DNA from: CAVOHU01 sp963817885
Lineage (GTDB): Bacteria; Acidobacteriota; Vicinamibacteria; Vicinamibacterales; JAKQTR01
Direction: 5' to 3'
NCBI GenBank assembly: GCA_963817885.1
Contig: CAWFQE010000006.1
Coordinates: 365,729-429,728, forward strand
Length of the DNA stretch: 64,000 nt
Part shown: piece by piece, positions 49,811-59,215 of the stretch
Layout: each line of letters starts with the position of its first letter
How positions within the stretch are numbered: position 1 is the first letter of the stretch
Notes under the pieces: model-generated
What the model was told of the DNA's origin: nothing
Databases searched by the model: none
What the model saw: only the letters and a program-made list of their open reading frames with translations
Made by a program: the position numbers and the translations under genes

Positions 49811-50005
49811 ATGCCGACGGACTACCACGGAAAGGACGATCCAGCGCTGCTCCGGGAGATGGGAACACTCTCGCTCGAGGAATTTCTGCCTTGGGCGAAT
49901 CTGAAGCGCCGCGCTCAACTTCTTCGATCAGGAGGGGGAGCCGGCGGCGGGGTTAGTTGCTCGGGGTCCGACCGAGCGCGTGCCGGTCGATGGTCCGGAC
50001 GTTGA
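49811..50005 (+). CDS. possible small hypothetical protein
   Basis: 64 residues; the first half ('GTLSLEEFLPWANLKRRAQL') looks coding-like, the rest is Gly/Ser/Arg-rich. Its end overlaps the 3' end of the convergent gene by 53 bases. A remnant or a frameshifted gene is more likely than a functional one. Confidence 0.3.
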   Translation: MPTDYHGKDDPALLREMGTLSLEEFLPWANLKRRAQLLRSGGGAGGGVSCSGSDRARAGRWSGR

Positions 50006-50954
50006 TCACCTGAAACTTCTCGTCCCGCAGGACGACGATGCTGATCTCCTTCCCGACGACGGTTTTCCAGATCTTTCGATAGAAATCCTCCTGGCCTTCC
50101 ACCTTTTCCCCGTTCAGCCGTACGATGACGTCGCCCCGCTCGAACCCCGCGCCCAGCGCGGGTCCCGAGGGCGACGCGCCCGCCACGACGAGCCCCTGCG
50201 GCGCCTCCACCGTGTAGAGCCCGAGCCAGGGGCGGGGTGGCCGGCTCTTGACGCGGCCCTCGCGGAGGAGCTCCTCCCGCACCGCGAGGAAATACTCGAT
50301 GGGGATCGCCAGGTTCACGTGGGGCGGGTCGCCGAGCCGGAGCGACGTGACCCCGATGACCTCGCCCTGGGGATTCACCAAAGGGCTACCGCCGAACGAG
50401 GGATTCGCGGGGCTCACGATGAAGGCCCGTTCCAGCAGGTATTCCCAGTAACCGGTGAAGCGCTTGATCTCCCGAATGCTGCCAGGGGTGGCCGTCATGG
50501 CGTTTTCGCTGTCCACGCCGATGATCGCCGCCGGATCCCCCGCGCCGACCGTGGAGGAGTTCCCCAGCGGGGCGTGGGGCCAGGGACCCGACCCTTCGAG
50601 CTTGACGATCCCGATGCCGCTCTCGAAGTCCTGTCCGACGAAACGGGCGGCTACCGTGCGGCCGTCCCGCAGCGACACCTGGATGAGCGTGGCGTCCGTC
50701 AGGATGTAGCCGACCGTGACGACATACCCGGCGGGGTCGAAGATGACTCCGCTTCCGGCGCGCACCGGACCGAGGGTGAGCACCGAGGGCCGGTCGAGCG
50801 GGATCTTCGTCTGGATCCCGACCACGGCGGGGGCCACTCGCTGGACATAGGCCGGGGTCACGGGGCCGAGAACGGGCGCCTGGTCTCTCTGGCCGACGGC
50901 GGGCAAGACAGGGGCGACCAGGGCGGCGACCAGGGCGAACGTGGCAGTGTTCAT
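49953..50954 (-). CDS. HtrA-like trypsin-PDZ protein lacking the catalytic triad
   Basis: 333 residues: signal peptide, trypsin-like domain (about 35-230), PDZ domain ('RPWLGLYTVEAPQGLVVAGA', 'AGFERGDVIVRLNGEKVEGQ'). Of the triad, His is replaced ('VVTVGYILTDA' where HtrA has NHVV), the Asp region reads 'DFESGIGIVKLEG', and the GNSGGPL loop reads 'SFGGSPL', so Ser is Gly. The fold's order is kept. It is probably a scaffold or chaperone-like pseudoprotease. GGGGAGG precedes ATG 50954. Confidence 0.85.
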   Translation of the reverse strand: MNTATFALVAALVAPVLPAVGQRDQAPVLGPVTPAYVQRVAPAVVGIQTKIPLDRPSVLTLGPVRAGSGVIFDPAGYVVTVGYILTDATLIQVSLRDGRTVAARFVGQDFESGIGIVKLEGSGPWPHAPLGNSSTVGAGDPAAIIGVDSENAMTATPGSIREIKRFTGYWEYLLERAFIVSPANPSFGGSPLVNPQGEVIGVTSLRLGDPPHVNLAIPIEYFLAVREELLREGRVKSRPPRPWLGLYTVEAPQGLVVAGASPSGPALGAGFERGDVIVRLNGEKVEGQEDFYRKIWKTVVGKEISIVVLRDEKFQVINVRTIDRHALGRTPSN

Positions 50955-51126
50955 GGCGATCCTCCCCGCCTAGAGTCTAGCGCAACAGCCGGGCCGAGAA
51001 AAGCCTGCATTTCCAGCGGGGTGTGCACTCCCGGCTCTGCCGTGGGTTGGTCGGGTCGGGTGGGCGACGGTCCGCCGCGCTCCCGACCGGGGAGGAAGCC
51101 TCTGGAAAGGGCCGCGGGTTCCGCTC

Positions 51127-51438
51127 CTACGCCAGCGGGCGCGGGGTGGCGTCAGGGGGCGATTTGGGCGCGAGGGCGTCGGGCGGTCGGGGGGTGCGCA
51201 AGGCATCCAGCTCTTTCGCCTGCTGCCGCAGCCGCCGCCGATCCCGAAACCAGCTCGGCAGGCTGACCAGCGAGGCCATGACCGCGCCGACCGCTGCGGC
51301 GACCAGGATGATGACAACCAGGGACATCTCCAACGACCAGAACCCGAAGCGGATGGTGACCGGCCCGGCGTTCTGCACGGCGAAGAGGGCGACGCCGGTG
51401 GCCAGAAGCAGGAAGGCGATCAAGGCGGTCTGTCCCAC
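51127..51438 (-). CDS. LapA-domain (DUF1049) membrane protein
   Basis: 103 residues. Two helices, 'ALIAFLLLATGVALFAVQNA' and 'LVVIILVAAAVGAVMASLVS', with the LapA motif 'FAVQNAGPVTIRFGFWSLEM' between them. The tail is basic, then Pro-rich. Family members help assemble lipopolysaccharide. GGAGG precedes GTG 51438. Confidence 0.85.
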   Translation of the reverse strand: MGQTALIAFLLLATGVALFAVQNAGPVTIRFGFWSLEMSLVVIILVAAAVGAVMASLVSLPSWFRDRRRLRQQAKELDALRTPRPPDALAPKSPPDATPRPLA

Positions 51439-51560
51439 GGTGCGTTCCTCCCGCGTACGAGTGGATGGCCGAAGGCTAGCATAGCCGGTGGAGTGACGCA
51501 AGGCGAACGGCCAGCGTCCGAACAGGTCGAGGCGGTGACCGGGCCGCGGACGGCTTGGAC

Positions 51561-51589
51561 TTGCCTGGACGGGGGAGAATGTCTATGCT
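51561..51589 (+). promoter_or_regulatory. promoter ahead of YihY gene
   Basis: TTGCCT (51561-51566), 17 bases, TATGCT (51584-51589), 29 bases ahead of the start codon. Confidence 0.4.
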
Positions 51590-51618
51590 AAACCTCCGGA
51601 TACGGCACGGAGGCACGG

Positions 51619-52476
51619 ATGGCGGAACGAAAAATGTGGCTGGGCCGAGTGGTCCGCGACTTCGCCCACCGATTGCGCGAGTACGACCTGATGATGATGG
51701 CAGCCGCCATCGCCTTTTACTGGCTGCTGGGCATCATCCCGATCCTGTTGCTGGGAAGCTCCACCATCGGGTACGTGCTCGGCTCCTCCGATCGCGGAGT
51801 GGAGGAGGTGATGGCGCTGGCGCACCGACTGATCCCCAGGGCCACCGGCCGCGACGTGGAGGATTTCCTCCGCCCCCTGATCCAGAGCCGACACATCACC
51901 GGCGTCCTGGGTATCGGGTTCCTGCTCTGGGTGGCCATGGGGGTCTTCGAGGCGATCGCGTCGTCGCTCACGACACTCAGCGGGGGGCGGGAGAGCCGGT
52001 CCTATTTCCGACGGAAACTGGTGGCCCTGGTGATGATGGGGACCGCCGGATTGCTGTTCATCTCTGCCTTGATGGGCGGGTGGATCCTGGCGGCCTGGCC
52101 GGAGATCGAGATCCTGATCGGCGCGCGCATCGTCCTGCCTCCGTTCCTGACGCATCCGAGTTTCCCGCGATATTTCGCCTCCATCCTCATGACGCTGCTG
52201 CTCACCATCGTGTATCGGGTCGCGCCGGTCCGGGCCATTCGCTGGCCCTGGGCCATCGCCGGGGCGACGGTGGCGGCCCTGCTTTGGCACCAGGCCCGGA
52301 CACTCTTCAACTGGTACCTGATCCACTATGCCAGCTACAACCTGTTCTATGGGATCTTGGGCGGCTTCATCGGTCTGGTCCTGTGGGTCTTCTATACCGC
52401 GATCATCCTCCTGATCGGCGGCATACTGGCGGACGTGCTGGATCGCGCCGGCCGACCCGCACGAGGCCGCGCCTGA
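51619..52476 (+). CDS. YihY/BrkB-family membrane protein
   Basis: 285 residues, six helices. 'MMMAAAIAFYWLLGIIPILL', 'HITGVLGIGFLLWVAMGVFE' and 'YNLFYGILGGFIGLVLWVFY' are YihY marks. The inner-membrane role is unknown; old annotations as ribonuclease BN are wrong. GGAGG ahead of ATG 51619. Confidence 0.9.
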   Translation: MAERKMWLGRVVRDFAHRLREYDLMMMAAAIAFYWLLGIIPILLLGSSTIGYVLGSSDRGVEEVMALAHRLIPRATGRDVEDFLRPLIQSRHITGVLGIGFLLWVAMGVFEAIASSLTTLSGGRESRSYFRRKLVALVMMGTAGLLFISALMGGWILAAWPEIEILIGARIVLPPFLTHPSFPRYFASILMTLLLTIVYRVAPVRAIRWPWAIAGATVAALLWHQARTLFNWYLIHYASYNLFYGILGGFIGLVLWVFYTAIILLIGGILADVLDRAGRPARGRA

Positions 52477-52690
52477 TCTTGGGAATGAAGGCTCTGCCGG
52501 GCGCGCCGACTCGCGCCCGGGGGACGGCAAGAACGTCCGTTGGCACGGCGCTGGCGTCGGTGTCGTCCTCGAGTGGTGAACGAGGCTCGGTGCAGCCGCC
52601 TTCCGTACGCCCCGCCGATGTCCGGAAGCCTAAAAACCGTCGCGCAACGCATCCCAATAGGGTAGATTTCTGGCAAAGAGGAATGGCCCC

Positions 52691-54403
52691 ATGACCACTG
52701 ACGTCCTGGAACGCCCCCGTCGAGATTCGTATCTCCTCAACGCGATGCTGTGCGCGCTTCTAGTTTCGGTTTGCCTGCTCGGGGTCTCGACGGCGCAGTC
52801 CCTGGCGGCTTCGGGGCAGACTGCTCCACCTGCGGCAGAGCTCGAGGCGGAGACGGAGTACGCCCGGGCGTCGGTCATGCTGGACGGGGAGAACCTGTTC
52901 TCCGTCCGCGGGGTCGAGGCCTACCCGGCCGAAAAACGGGCCCAGGTCATTGGCAGGCGCATCAAGGCCATCGCCGCCGATCCCTCAGTCTCGGTCGCGG
53001 CGCTCCGACTCGCGGAGACGGAGCGTGGGACCGATATCCTGGCGGGCGACCGATTCTTGATGACCGTGACCGGCAGTGACGCCGCGCGCGACGGCGTGTC
53101 GCATCAGTTCATGGCGCTGGCGATACGGCAGCGTATCGCGGAGTCGGTAGCGACTTACCGCAGCGAGCGGACCCCCCGCGCCCTGCTGGTCAAGACCGGT
53201 GTCGCCGTGGGCGCGACCTTGGTGGCCTGGCTGCTGCTCCTTGGGGCGCGTCGCGCATTCCGACGGATCGATGCGCTGGTGGAGGGGCGGACCAAGAAAA
53301 CCATCGAGGGCCTGGAGACCCATTCGTTTCGGCTCGTACAGGCCAAGCAAATCTCCGCGGCGCTTCGCGGCCTCGTCGTCTCGGTCCGCGTCCTGGCGAT
53401 CATGGTGGTCGTGTACGCCTACCTCCACGTGGTCCTCGAGTTGTATCCCTGGAGTCGATCGCTTTCCCGCCAACTGTCCGCCATCTTCTTTGACCCACTC
53501 GCCAGTATGGGGGCGTCGTTCCTCGACGCGCTGCCCAATCTGGTGTTCCTCGCGATCTTGACGCTGGTGACGCGGTACCTCCTCAAGTTCGTCAAACTCT
53601 TCTTCGCCGGCGTCGAGAAGCGTACCATCGCGTTCACCAACTTCGACCCAGACTGGGCCTGGCCGACGTATCGGATCATCCGGCTGTTGGTGATCGCGTT
53701 TGCGGTGGTGGTGGCCTACCCGTACATTCCGGGCTCGCGGTCGGCCGCCTTTCAGGGCGTGTCGATCTTCATCGGGGTGATCTTTTCGCTCGGCTCGTCG
53801 TCGTTGATCGCTAATCTGATTGCAGGGTACAGCATGACCTACCGCCGCGCGTTCCGAGTCGGGGACCGGATTCAGGTGGGCGACGTTGCCGGAGACGTCA
53901 CGGAAAGCGGGTTGATGGTGACGCGGATCCGGACGATCAAGAACGAAGAGGTCGTGGTGCCGAATTCCGCCATCCTGAGCAACCACATCGTTAACTACAG
54001 CACGCTGGCCAAACAGGCGGGGCTGATCCTGCACACCACCGTGGGGATCGGGTACGAGACCCCGTGGCGCCAGGTCGAGGCGATGCTGATCATGGCCGCG
54101 GAGCGGACTCCCGGCCTGCGGAAGGAGCCGCCGCCGTTCGTCCGGCAGAAGAACCTCGGCGATTTCTGCGTGACCTACGAGATCAACGCCCACTGCGACG
54201 ATCCGCAGGCCATGGCCCGGCTCTACACCGACCTCCATCGGAACATTCTCGACCTCTTCAACGAATACGGCGTGCAGATCATGACGCCGGCCTACGAGGG
54301 CGACCCGAAGCAGCCCAAGCTGGTGCCCAAGGAGCAGTGGTTCGCCGCGCCGGCCCGGTCGTCGGAAATCCAGCGGCCGACGGCGAACGGGGTGCAACCG
54401 TGA
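52691..54403 (+). CDS. MscS-family mechanosensitive channel with long N-terminal region
   Basis: 570 residues. A signal-like helix (residues 16-34), an extracytoplasmic part to about 165, then helices at about 171-190, 235-255, 270-300 and 335-360. The pore helix and MscS core follow: 'SLIANLIAGYSMTYRRAFRV', 'GDRIQVGDVAGDVTESGLMV', 'IKNEEVVVPNSAILSNHIVN'. It releases solutes on hypo-osmotic shock. The long N terminus puts it near MscK/YbdG-type channels. No strong ribosome site ahead of ATG 52691. Confidence 0.92.
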   Translation: MTTDVLERPRRDSYLLNAMLCALLVSVCLLGVSTAQSLAASGQTAPPAAELEAETEYARASVMLDGENLFSVRGVEAYPAEKRAQVIGRRIKAIAADPSVSVAALRLAETERGTDILAGDRFLMTVTGSDAARDGVSHQFMALAIRQRIAESVATYRSERTPRALLVKTGVAVGATLVAWLLLLGARRAFRRIDALVEGRTKKTIEGLETHSFRLVQAKQISAALRGLVVSVRVLAIMVVVYAYLHVVLELYPWSRSLSRQLSAIFFDPLASMGASFLDALPNLVFLAILTLVTRYLLKFVKLFFAGVEKRTIAFTNFDPDWAWPTYRIIRLLVIAFAVVVAYPYIPGSRSAAFQGVSIFIGVIFSLGSSSLIANLIAGYSMTYRRAFRVGDRIQVGDVAGDVTESGLMVTRIRTIKNEEVVVPNSAILSNHIVNYSTLAKQAGLILHTTVGIGYETPWRQVEAMLIMAAERTPGLRKEPPPFVRQKNLGDFCVTYEINAHCDDPQAMARLYTDLHRNILDLFNEYGVQIMTPAYEGDPKQPKLVPKEQWFAAPARSSEIQRPTANGVQP

Positions 54404-54458
54404 CGAGGACCATGACGTCTCGACGCGTCCGAGTGCCGAAAGACCGAGGGGGAATCGC

Positions 54459-55559
54459 ATGAGCGACGCATCGAGGGATCTAGCCCGCACCATGCTCCAG
54501 GTGGTGTTTCTTGGCGCGCTGGTTGCCGGGACGTTCTGGATTCTGCAGCCTTTTCTCCTGGCCTCCATCTGGGCTGCGACCATCGTGGTGGCGACCTGGC
54601 CGGTGATGCTGTTCGTGCAAGCGAGGCTCTGGGGCAAGCGGGGCTTGGCCGTGACGGTCATGACGCTGGCGTTGCTCCTGGTGCTCCTGGTTCCCCTGAC
54701 CCTCGCCATCGTCACGATTGCAAACAACGCCCATCAAATCGTCGGCTGGGCCAAAACCCTGGCGACCTTCAAGATTCCGCCGCCGCCGGACTGGATCAGT
54801 GGGCTTCCCGTCGTCGGAACCTGGCTCGCGGAACAGTGGGCGCAGTTGACCGCCATCGGCTTGGAGGGTGTCTCGGCGCGCTTGGCGCCCTACGCCAGCA
54901 CGATCGCGGGGTGGTCCGCCGCGCGGGTCGGCGGCGTCGGCATGATGTTGCTGCAGTTCCTCCTGACGGTGGTCATCGCGGCGATCCTGTACGCCCGCGG
55001 GGAAACCGCCGCCGCCGGCGTGCGCCGTTTCGCGCGCCGCCTGGATGGGGCGCGTGGTGAGGGGGTGGTCGACCTGTCCGCGCAGGCCGTTCGCGCCGTC
55101 GCCCTCGCCGTCGTCGTGACCGCGATCGTCCAATCGGTCCTGGGAGGAATTGGCCTGGTGATCGTCGGCGTGCCGTTCGCGGCCATCCTGGCGGCGATCA
55201 TGCTGCTGGGCGCGGTCGCGCAGGTCGGTGTCGGCCCCGTGCTCATCCCGGCGGTGGGGTGGCTCTACTGGAAAGGCGACTCCGTGTGGGCAACCGTCCT
55301 GCTCGTCTGGTCCGTCGTCGTCTTGAGCCTGGATAACTTCCTGCGGCCGCTGCTCATCCGCAAGAGCGCCGATCTGCCCCTGCTGCTGATCTTCACAGGC
55401 GTGATCGGCGGCCTGATCGGATTCGGGATCATCGGGCTGTTCATCGGTCCGCCGGTGCTGGCCGTAGCCTACACGCTGACCATGGCGTGGTTGAAGGACG
55501 CCGAGGATCCCGGCGCGCTGCCGCCGTCCCCGGAAAGTCTGCCCCCACCGACTGCCTGA
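54459..55559 (+). CDS. AI-2E-family (YdiK/PerM-like) permease
   Basis: 366 residues, seven or eight helices. 'ASIWAATIVVATWPVMLFVQ' and 'DSVWATVLLVWSVVVLSLDN' with 'FLRPLLIRKSADLPLLLIFT', 'GLIGFGIIGLFIGPPVLAVA' are AI-2E family motifs. Substrates in the family range from Na+/H+ to autoinducer-2; not decided here. Close behind mscS (55 bases), likely one transcript. Confidence 0.92.
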   Translation: MSDASRDLARTMLQVVFLGALVAGTFWILQPFLLASIWAATIVVATWPVMLFVQARLWGKRGLAVTVMTLALLLVLLVPLTLAIVTIANNAHQIVGWAKTLATFKIPPPPDWISGLPVVGTWLAEQWAQLTAIGLEGVSARLAPYASTIAGWSAARVGGVGMMLLQFLLTVVIAAILYARGETAAAGVRRFARRLDGARGEGVVDLSAQAVRAVALAVVVTAIVQSVLGGIGLVIVGVPFAAILAAIMLLGAVAQVGVGPVLIPAVGWLYWKGDSVWATVLLVWSVVVLSLDNFLRPLLIRKSADLPLLLIFTGVIGGLIGFGIIGLFIGPPVLAVAYTLTMAWLKDAEDPGALPPSPESLPPPTA

Positions 55560-55697
55560 GACGCCGCCGTGGGCCCAAGCCGTGGGCGCAAAACGATGCG
55601 GCCGCTGCCTGGTGCCGAGTGTGACGGCATCCCAGTCGAAGCGGTGTGCTGCACCGTGCGTCGCGAGTGATGTGCCGGGCAGCGTGCGCCGAGCTGA

Positions 55698-55726
55698 TTG
55701 CCGGCGCCGCCGCGGCGTGCTAGCAT
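55698..55726 (+). promoter_or_regulatory. promoter TTGCCG-17-TAGCAT
   Basis: TTGCCG (55698-55703), 17 bases, TAGCAT (55721-55726). It lies 99 bases ahead of the DHH-CBS-nucleotidyltransferase gene and repeats the TAGCAT -10 box of other promoters here. Confidence 0.4.
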
Positions 55727-55824
55727 CATTCCACCTTCACCCAGACGGCCAGCACCTGCATCGGATGTCCTGTGGGCAACGAGCGTGCCGCGTTGCTCGT
55801 CCCGTCCCGGATCGGCGGTGCTTC

Positions 55825-58515
55825 ATGGAAGTCATCAGCACCCACATCCATGCCGACTTCGACGCCCTGGCCTCCATGGTGGCAGCGGCGAAGCTGTACC
55901 CCCGGGCGCGCCTGCTGTTCCCGGGATCGCAGGAGCGGAACGTCCGGGAATTCCTCCAAGACACGCGATTCCCCCTGTCGGCGGATCGGTTGAAGGGTTT
56001 TCCCATCGCGTCGATCGCGCGCCTGGTGCTGGTGGACGTCAAGCGGGGGACGCGAATCGGCCCGCTCGCGGGGGTCCTGGGGCGGCCGGGTCTGGAAGTG
56101 CACATCTACGACCATCACCCGGCCCACCCCAAGGACATCGCTGGGAGCCTCGAAGTCCTGCGGGAGGTTGGGGCCACCACGACGATCCTGGTCGGCCTCC
56201 TGCGGGACCAGGAAGCGGCCGTCACCCCGCAGGAGGCCACGCTCTTCGCCCTGGGCATCTACGAGGAGACCGGATTTCTCACCTTCACCAACACGACCGA
56301 GGGGGACTTCCGCGCTGCGGCGTACTGCTTGGCGCACGGAGCGAACCTGTCGCTGGTGGCCGATTTCATCCGACGGGAACTCACGGCGGAGCAGGTGGGA
56401 TTGCTGAACGAACTGATCCGCTCCGCCGAAACCCACACCGTCAATGGCGTCCGCGTCGTCCTCAGCACCGCCTCCTCGGACCGATACGTGGGCGACCTGG
56501 CGATGTTGACCCACAAGCTCCGCGACATGGAGAACATCAACGTCCTGTTCACCCTGGTCCGGATGGACAATCGGGTGCACCTGGTGGCACGCAGCCGACT
56601 GGAGATGGTGGATGTCAGCCGGATCGTGGAGCCCTTCGGGGGTGGCGGCCACGCCACGGCGGCCTCGGCCACCATCAAGGACCTGACGCTCTTCCAGGCC
56701 AAGGAGCGCGTGCTGAGCTTGCTGCGCGAGTCGATTCGCCCGCTCACGCGGGCGCAGGACATCATGACGGCCCCCGTGAAGGCCATCCCGGAGCGGTTCA
56801 CGATCCGGGGTGCGGCGGAGATCATGAACCGGTTCAACCTGGCGCACCTGCCGATCATCAGACGGGGCGACATGGTCGGGTTGATCACCCGCGAGGTGGT
56901 GGACAAGGCCATCTATCACGGGTTGGGCGACGCGGCGGTTCACGAGTACATGACCGGGGAGTTCGCGCGGGTGACTCCCGAGGCGCCCCTCTCCGAGGTG
57001 CAACGGTTGATGGTGGAGCGAAGCCTCGGCTTCGTGCCCGTGGTGAAGGGGCAGCGGTTGCACGGGGCGGTGACCCGCGCGGACCTGCTCCGTCATGCGT
57101 ACGAGGATCTCCTCACGCGACCGACGTTCACGACGTCGGAGGACCGGGAGCCCGCCGGGCCGACGGTCCGCAGCGTCGCCAACCTCCTCGCCAACCACCT
57201 GCCGGGCCGCGTGCAGGCGCTCTTGCGCTCGGCCGGTGCGGTGGCCGACGAGATCGGGGCCCGGATCTACACCGTGGGTGGATTCGTCCGGGATCTCTTG
57301 TTGCGGCACGAGAACCTGGATGTGGACCTGGTGGTCGAGGGGGACGGGGTCGCGTTCGCGGAGCGACTCGGCCTGCGACTGGACGCCAAGGTGACGAGCC
57401 ACCGGAAGTTCGGCACGGCGCTGCTCACCCTGCCCGACGGATTCCGGGTGGACGTGGCCACGGCTCGCACGGAGTATTACGAGTACCCGGCGGCGCTCCC
57501 CACCGTCGAACACAGCTCCATCAAGATGGATCTGTACCGCCGAGACTTCACCGTCAACGCGCTGGCCGTCTGTCTGAACGGCGCGCGGTACGGAGAACTG
57601 CTGGATTTCTTCGGCGGCCAGCAGGACCTCCGGGACAAGACGTTGCGGATCATCCACAACCTCAGCTTCGTCGAGGACCCGACGCGCCTCCTTCGCGCGG
57701 CCCGCTTCGAAATGCGCTTCGGGCTGCATCTCAGCCGCCACGCCGAGCAGCTCAGCGCCAATGCTGTGCAGATGGGGCTTCTCGACAAGGTGGCCGGCCC
57801 ACGGGTCTTCACCGAGCTGCAATTGATCCTTCGCGAGCCCCGACCTTGGGCGATTCTGCGGCGACTGGAGGTGCTGGGCGCGCTGGCGGCCATCCATCCA
57901 CGGTTCGCGCTGGGCCGGGCGACGGAGCAGCGCCTCCAGCGGGTCGGAGAGGTCCTCACCTGGTACAATCTGCTGTATCTTCCGGTCCAGCCCGCACCCT
58001 GGCTCGTGCATCTCCTGGTGTTGCTGGAGGAGCGGCCGAGCCCCGAGGCCCGGGCGATCTTGCGACGGTTGAGCCCGCCTCCGAAGAGTGCGGACGTGGT
58101 GGTGCGGGACCTGGCGCGGCTGCGCGCGCTGGCCCGGAGCCTCCAGCGCGCGCGGGAGGTGGCGCCGAGTCGCATGTATCGGTGGCTGGCCGAGGCCTCG
58201 GTCGAAATGGTCCTGGCCCTGATGGCGGTGGTCGGTCGTCCGGAACTTCGCAAGGCGATCGGCGATTTCCTGAGTGCCAGCGGGCGGGTCCGACCGATGC
58301 TTCGGGGCGACGATCTCCGGGCGCTGGGCATCCAGCCGGGGCCGGTGTATCGGGACATCCTGAACTCGCTGCTCTACGCACGGCTGGACGGACACGTGCA
58401 GAGCCGTGACGACGAGTTGCGGTTTGTGCGCCGGCGGTTCGCCCGGGCGTTTCCCGAGGAGATGTCCCGCCCGGCGAAAGCGCCGAGGACACGATCCGCC
58501 CGACCTGGCGACTGA
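55825..58515 (+). CDS. DHH phosphoesterase-CBS-tRNA nucleotidyltransferase fusion
   Basis: 896 residues in order: DHH (HADFDA at 9-14, DHHPAHP near 97, 'FGGGGHATAAS' of DHHA1 near 272), a CBS pair (about 310-425), and a class II nucleotidyltransferase (GGFVRDLL near 485, DVDLVVEGDG, then 'KMDLYRRDFTVNALAVCLNG' and the RNA-binding 'VEDPTRLLRAARFEMRFG'). It is the type seen as an A-adding or CCA-adding enzyme in Aquifex and Geobacter-like bacteria. The DHH part may trim RNA or hydrolyse dinucleotides. CBS may bind adenosine ligands. Confidence 0.9.
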   Translation: MEVISTHIHADFDALASMVAAAKLYPRARLLFPGSQERNVREFLQDTRFPLSADRLKGFPIASIARLVLVDVKRGTRIGPLAGVLGRPGLEVHIYDHHPAHPKDIAGSLEVLREVGATTTILVGLLRDQEAAVTPQEATLFALGIYEETGFLTFTNTTEGDFRAAAYCLAHGANLSLVADFIRRELTAEQVGLLNELIRSAETHTVNGVRVVLSTASSDRYVGDLAMLTHKLRDMENINVLFTLVRMDNRVHLVARSRLEMVDVSRIVEPFGGGGHATAASATIKDLTLFQAKERVLSLLRESIRPLTRAQDIMTAPVKAIPERFTIRGAAEIMNRFNLAHLPIIRRGDMVGLITREVVDKAIYHGLGDAAVHEYMTGEFARVTPEAPLSEVQRLMVERSLGFVPVVKGQRLHGAVTRADLLRHAYEDLLTRPTFTTSEDREPAGPTVRSVANLLANHLPGRVQALLRSAGAVADEIGARIYTVGGFVRDLLLRHENLDVDLVVEGDGVAFAERLGLRLDAKVTSHRKFGTALLTLPDGFRVDVATARTEYYEYPAALPTVEHSSIKMDLYRRDFTVNALAVCLNGARYGELLDFFGGQQDLRDKTLRIIHNLSFVEDPTRLLRAARFEMRFGLHLSRHAEQLSANAVQMGLLDKVAGPRVFTELQLILREPRPWAILRRLEVLGALAAIHPRFALGRATEQRLQRVGEVLTWYNLLYLPVQPAPWLVHLLVLLEERPSPEARAILRRLSPPPKSADVVVRDLARLRALARSLQRAREVAPSRMYRWLAEASVEMVLALMAVVGRPELRKAIGDFLSASGRVRPMLRGDDLRALGIQPGPVYRDILNSLLYARLDGHVQSRDDELRFVRRRFARAFPEEMSRPAKAPRTRSARPGD

Positions 58516-58530
58516 ATCGTGAGGAGCACG

Positions 58531-59091
58531 ATGAGCCAGCAGCCTAGACTTCCCATCTTGTTGGTATGCCTGTTGATCGCCCTGCCTGGACAGGTGATGC
58601 TCCACGAGCTTGGGCACGTTCTCGTTGCCCGACTGATGGGCGATCCGGAGGCCACGCTCCTTCTGGCCCCGCGTGAGCCCGCCGGAACGCTCTGGATCGG
58701 CGCGGCGCACTACGATGGGGCGATGCTATCGCCGGTCGGTCAGATCCTGGCGCCCCTGGGGGGCCTCCTGCTCACGCAATGCGTGGCTTTGGCACTGCTG
58801 GTGGGGAGCGCCCGCTGGCCCCAACGGGCGCGGACCTACGCGGCGGTGGTCGTTGGCGCGTTTCTGCTCGATGTTCCCGCACAGGTCGTGTGGGCCCTCA
58901 TCGCCGAGGTGGCCCAGCCGCCCCATCTGTCCGGCATCGACCTCGCCGACGTCCTGTCCGTGGTGCACGGCTGGACGGGCGTGGACATCCTTGGCATGAA
59001 GGCCGCTCTGCTTCTCCTCCTCATCGGGTACGGTCTCTCCGGCGGGTACGCGCTCCGGCGCCGGTTCGGCGGCCGGTCGTGGGCGGCGTGA
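58531..59091 (+). CDS. membrane metalloprotease-like protein (HELGH)
   Basis: 186 residues, about four helices. HELGH (residues 25-29) in 'GQVMLHELGHVLVARLMG' is an HExxH zinc motif in the first helix, the M50-type layout. No distal Asp/LDG motif is obvious, so it may be a half-type or non-proteolytic relative. It follows the fusion gene by 15 bases. GAGGAG precedes ATG 58531. Confidence 0.72.
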   Translation: MSQQPRLPILLVCLLIALPGQVMLHELGHVLVARLMGDPEATLLLAPREPAGTLWIGAAHYDGAMLSPVGQILAPLGGLLLTQCVALALLVGSARWPQRARTYAAVVVGAFLLDVPAQVVWALIAEVAQPPHLSGIDLADVLSVVHGWTGVDILGMKAALLLLLIGYGLSGGYALRRRFGGRSWAA

Positions 59092-59153
59092 TCCCCGGCC
59101 ACCGAAAAAGCCCTTAACTTCCCGTATCTTCTGAGCCAGAGCGGAGTCTCCAA

Positions 59154-59182
59154 TTGACAAATCGGGGGGGATCGAGTACGGT
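59154..59182 (+). promoter_or_regulatory. promoter ahead of the M50 gene
   Basis: TTGACA (59154-59159), 17 bases, TACGGT (59177-59182), 33 bases ahead of the start codon. Confidence 0.45.
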
Positions 59183-59215
59183 TCTCCATTCCTCCGAATG
59201 GCAAGAAGGGAGCCT

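Noticed and set aside
55726..58710. A 994-codon open frame on the minus strand
   Set aside because: It is the shadow of the DHH-CBS-nucleotidyltransferase gene; rich in His/Gln/Arg, without domains or a ribosome site. High GC makes long antisense frames common here.
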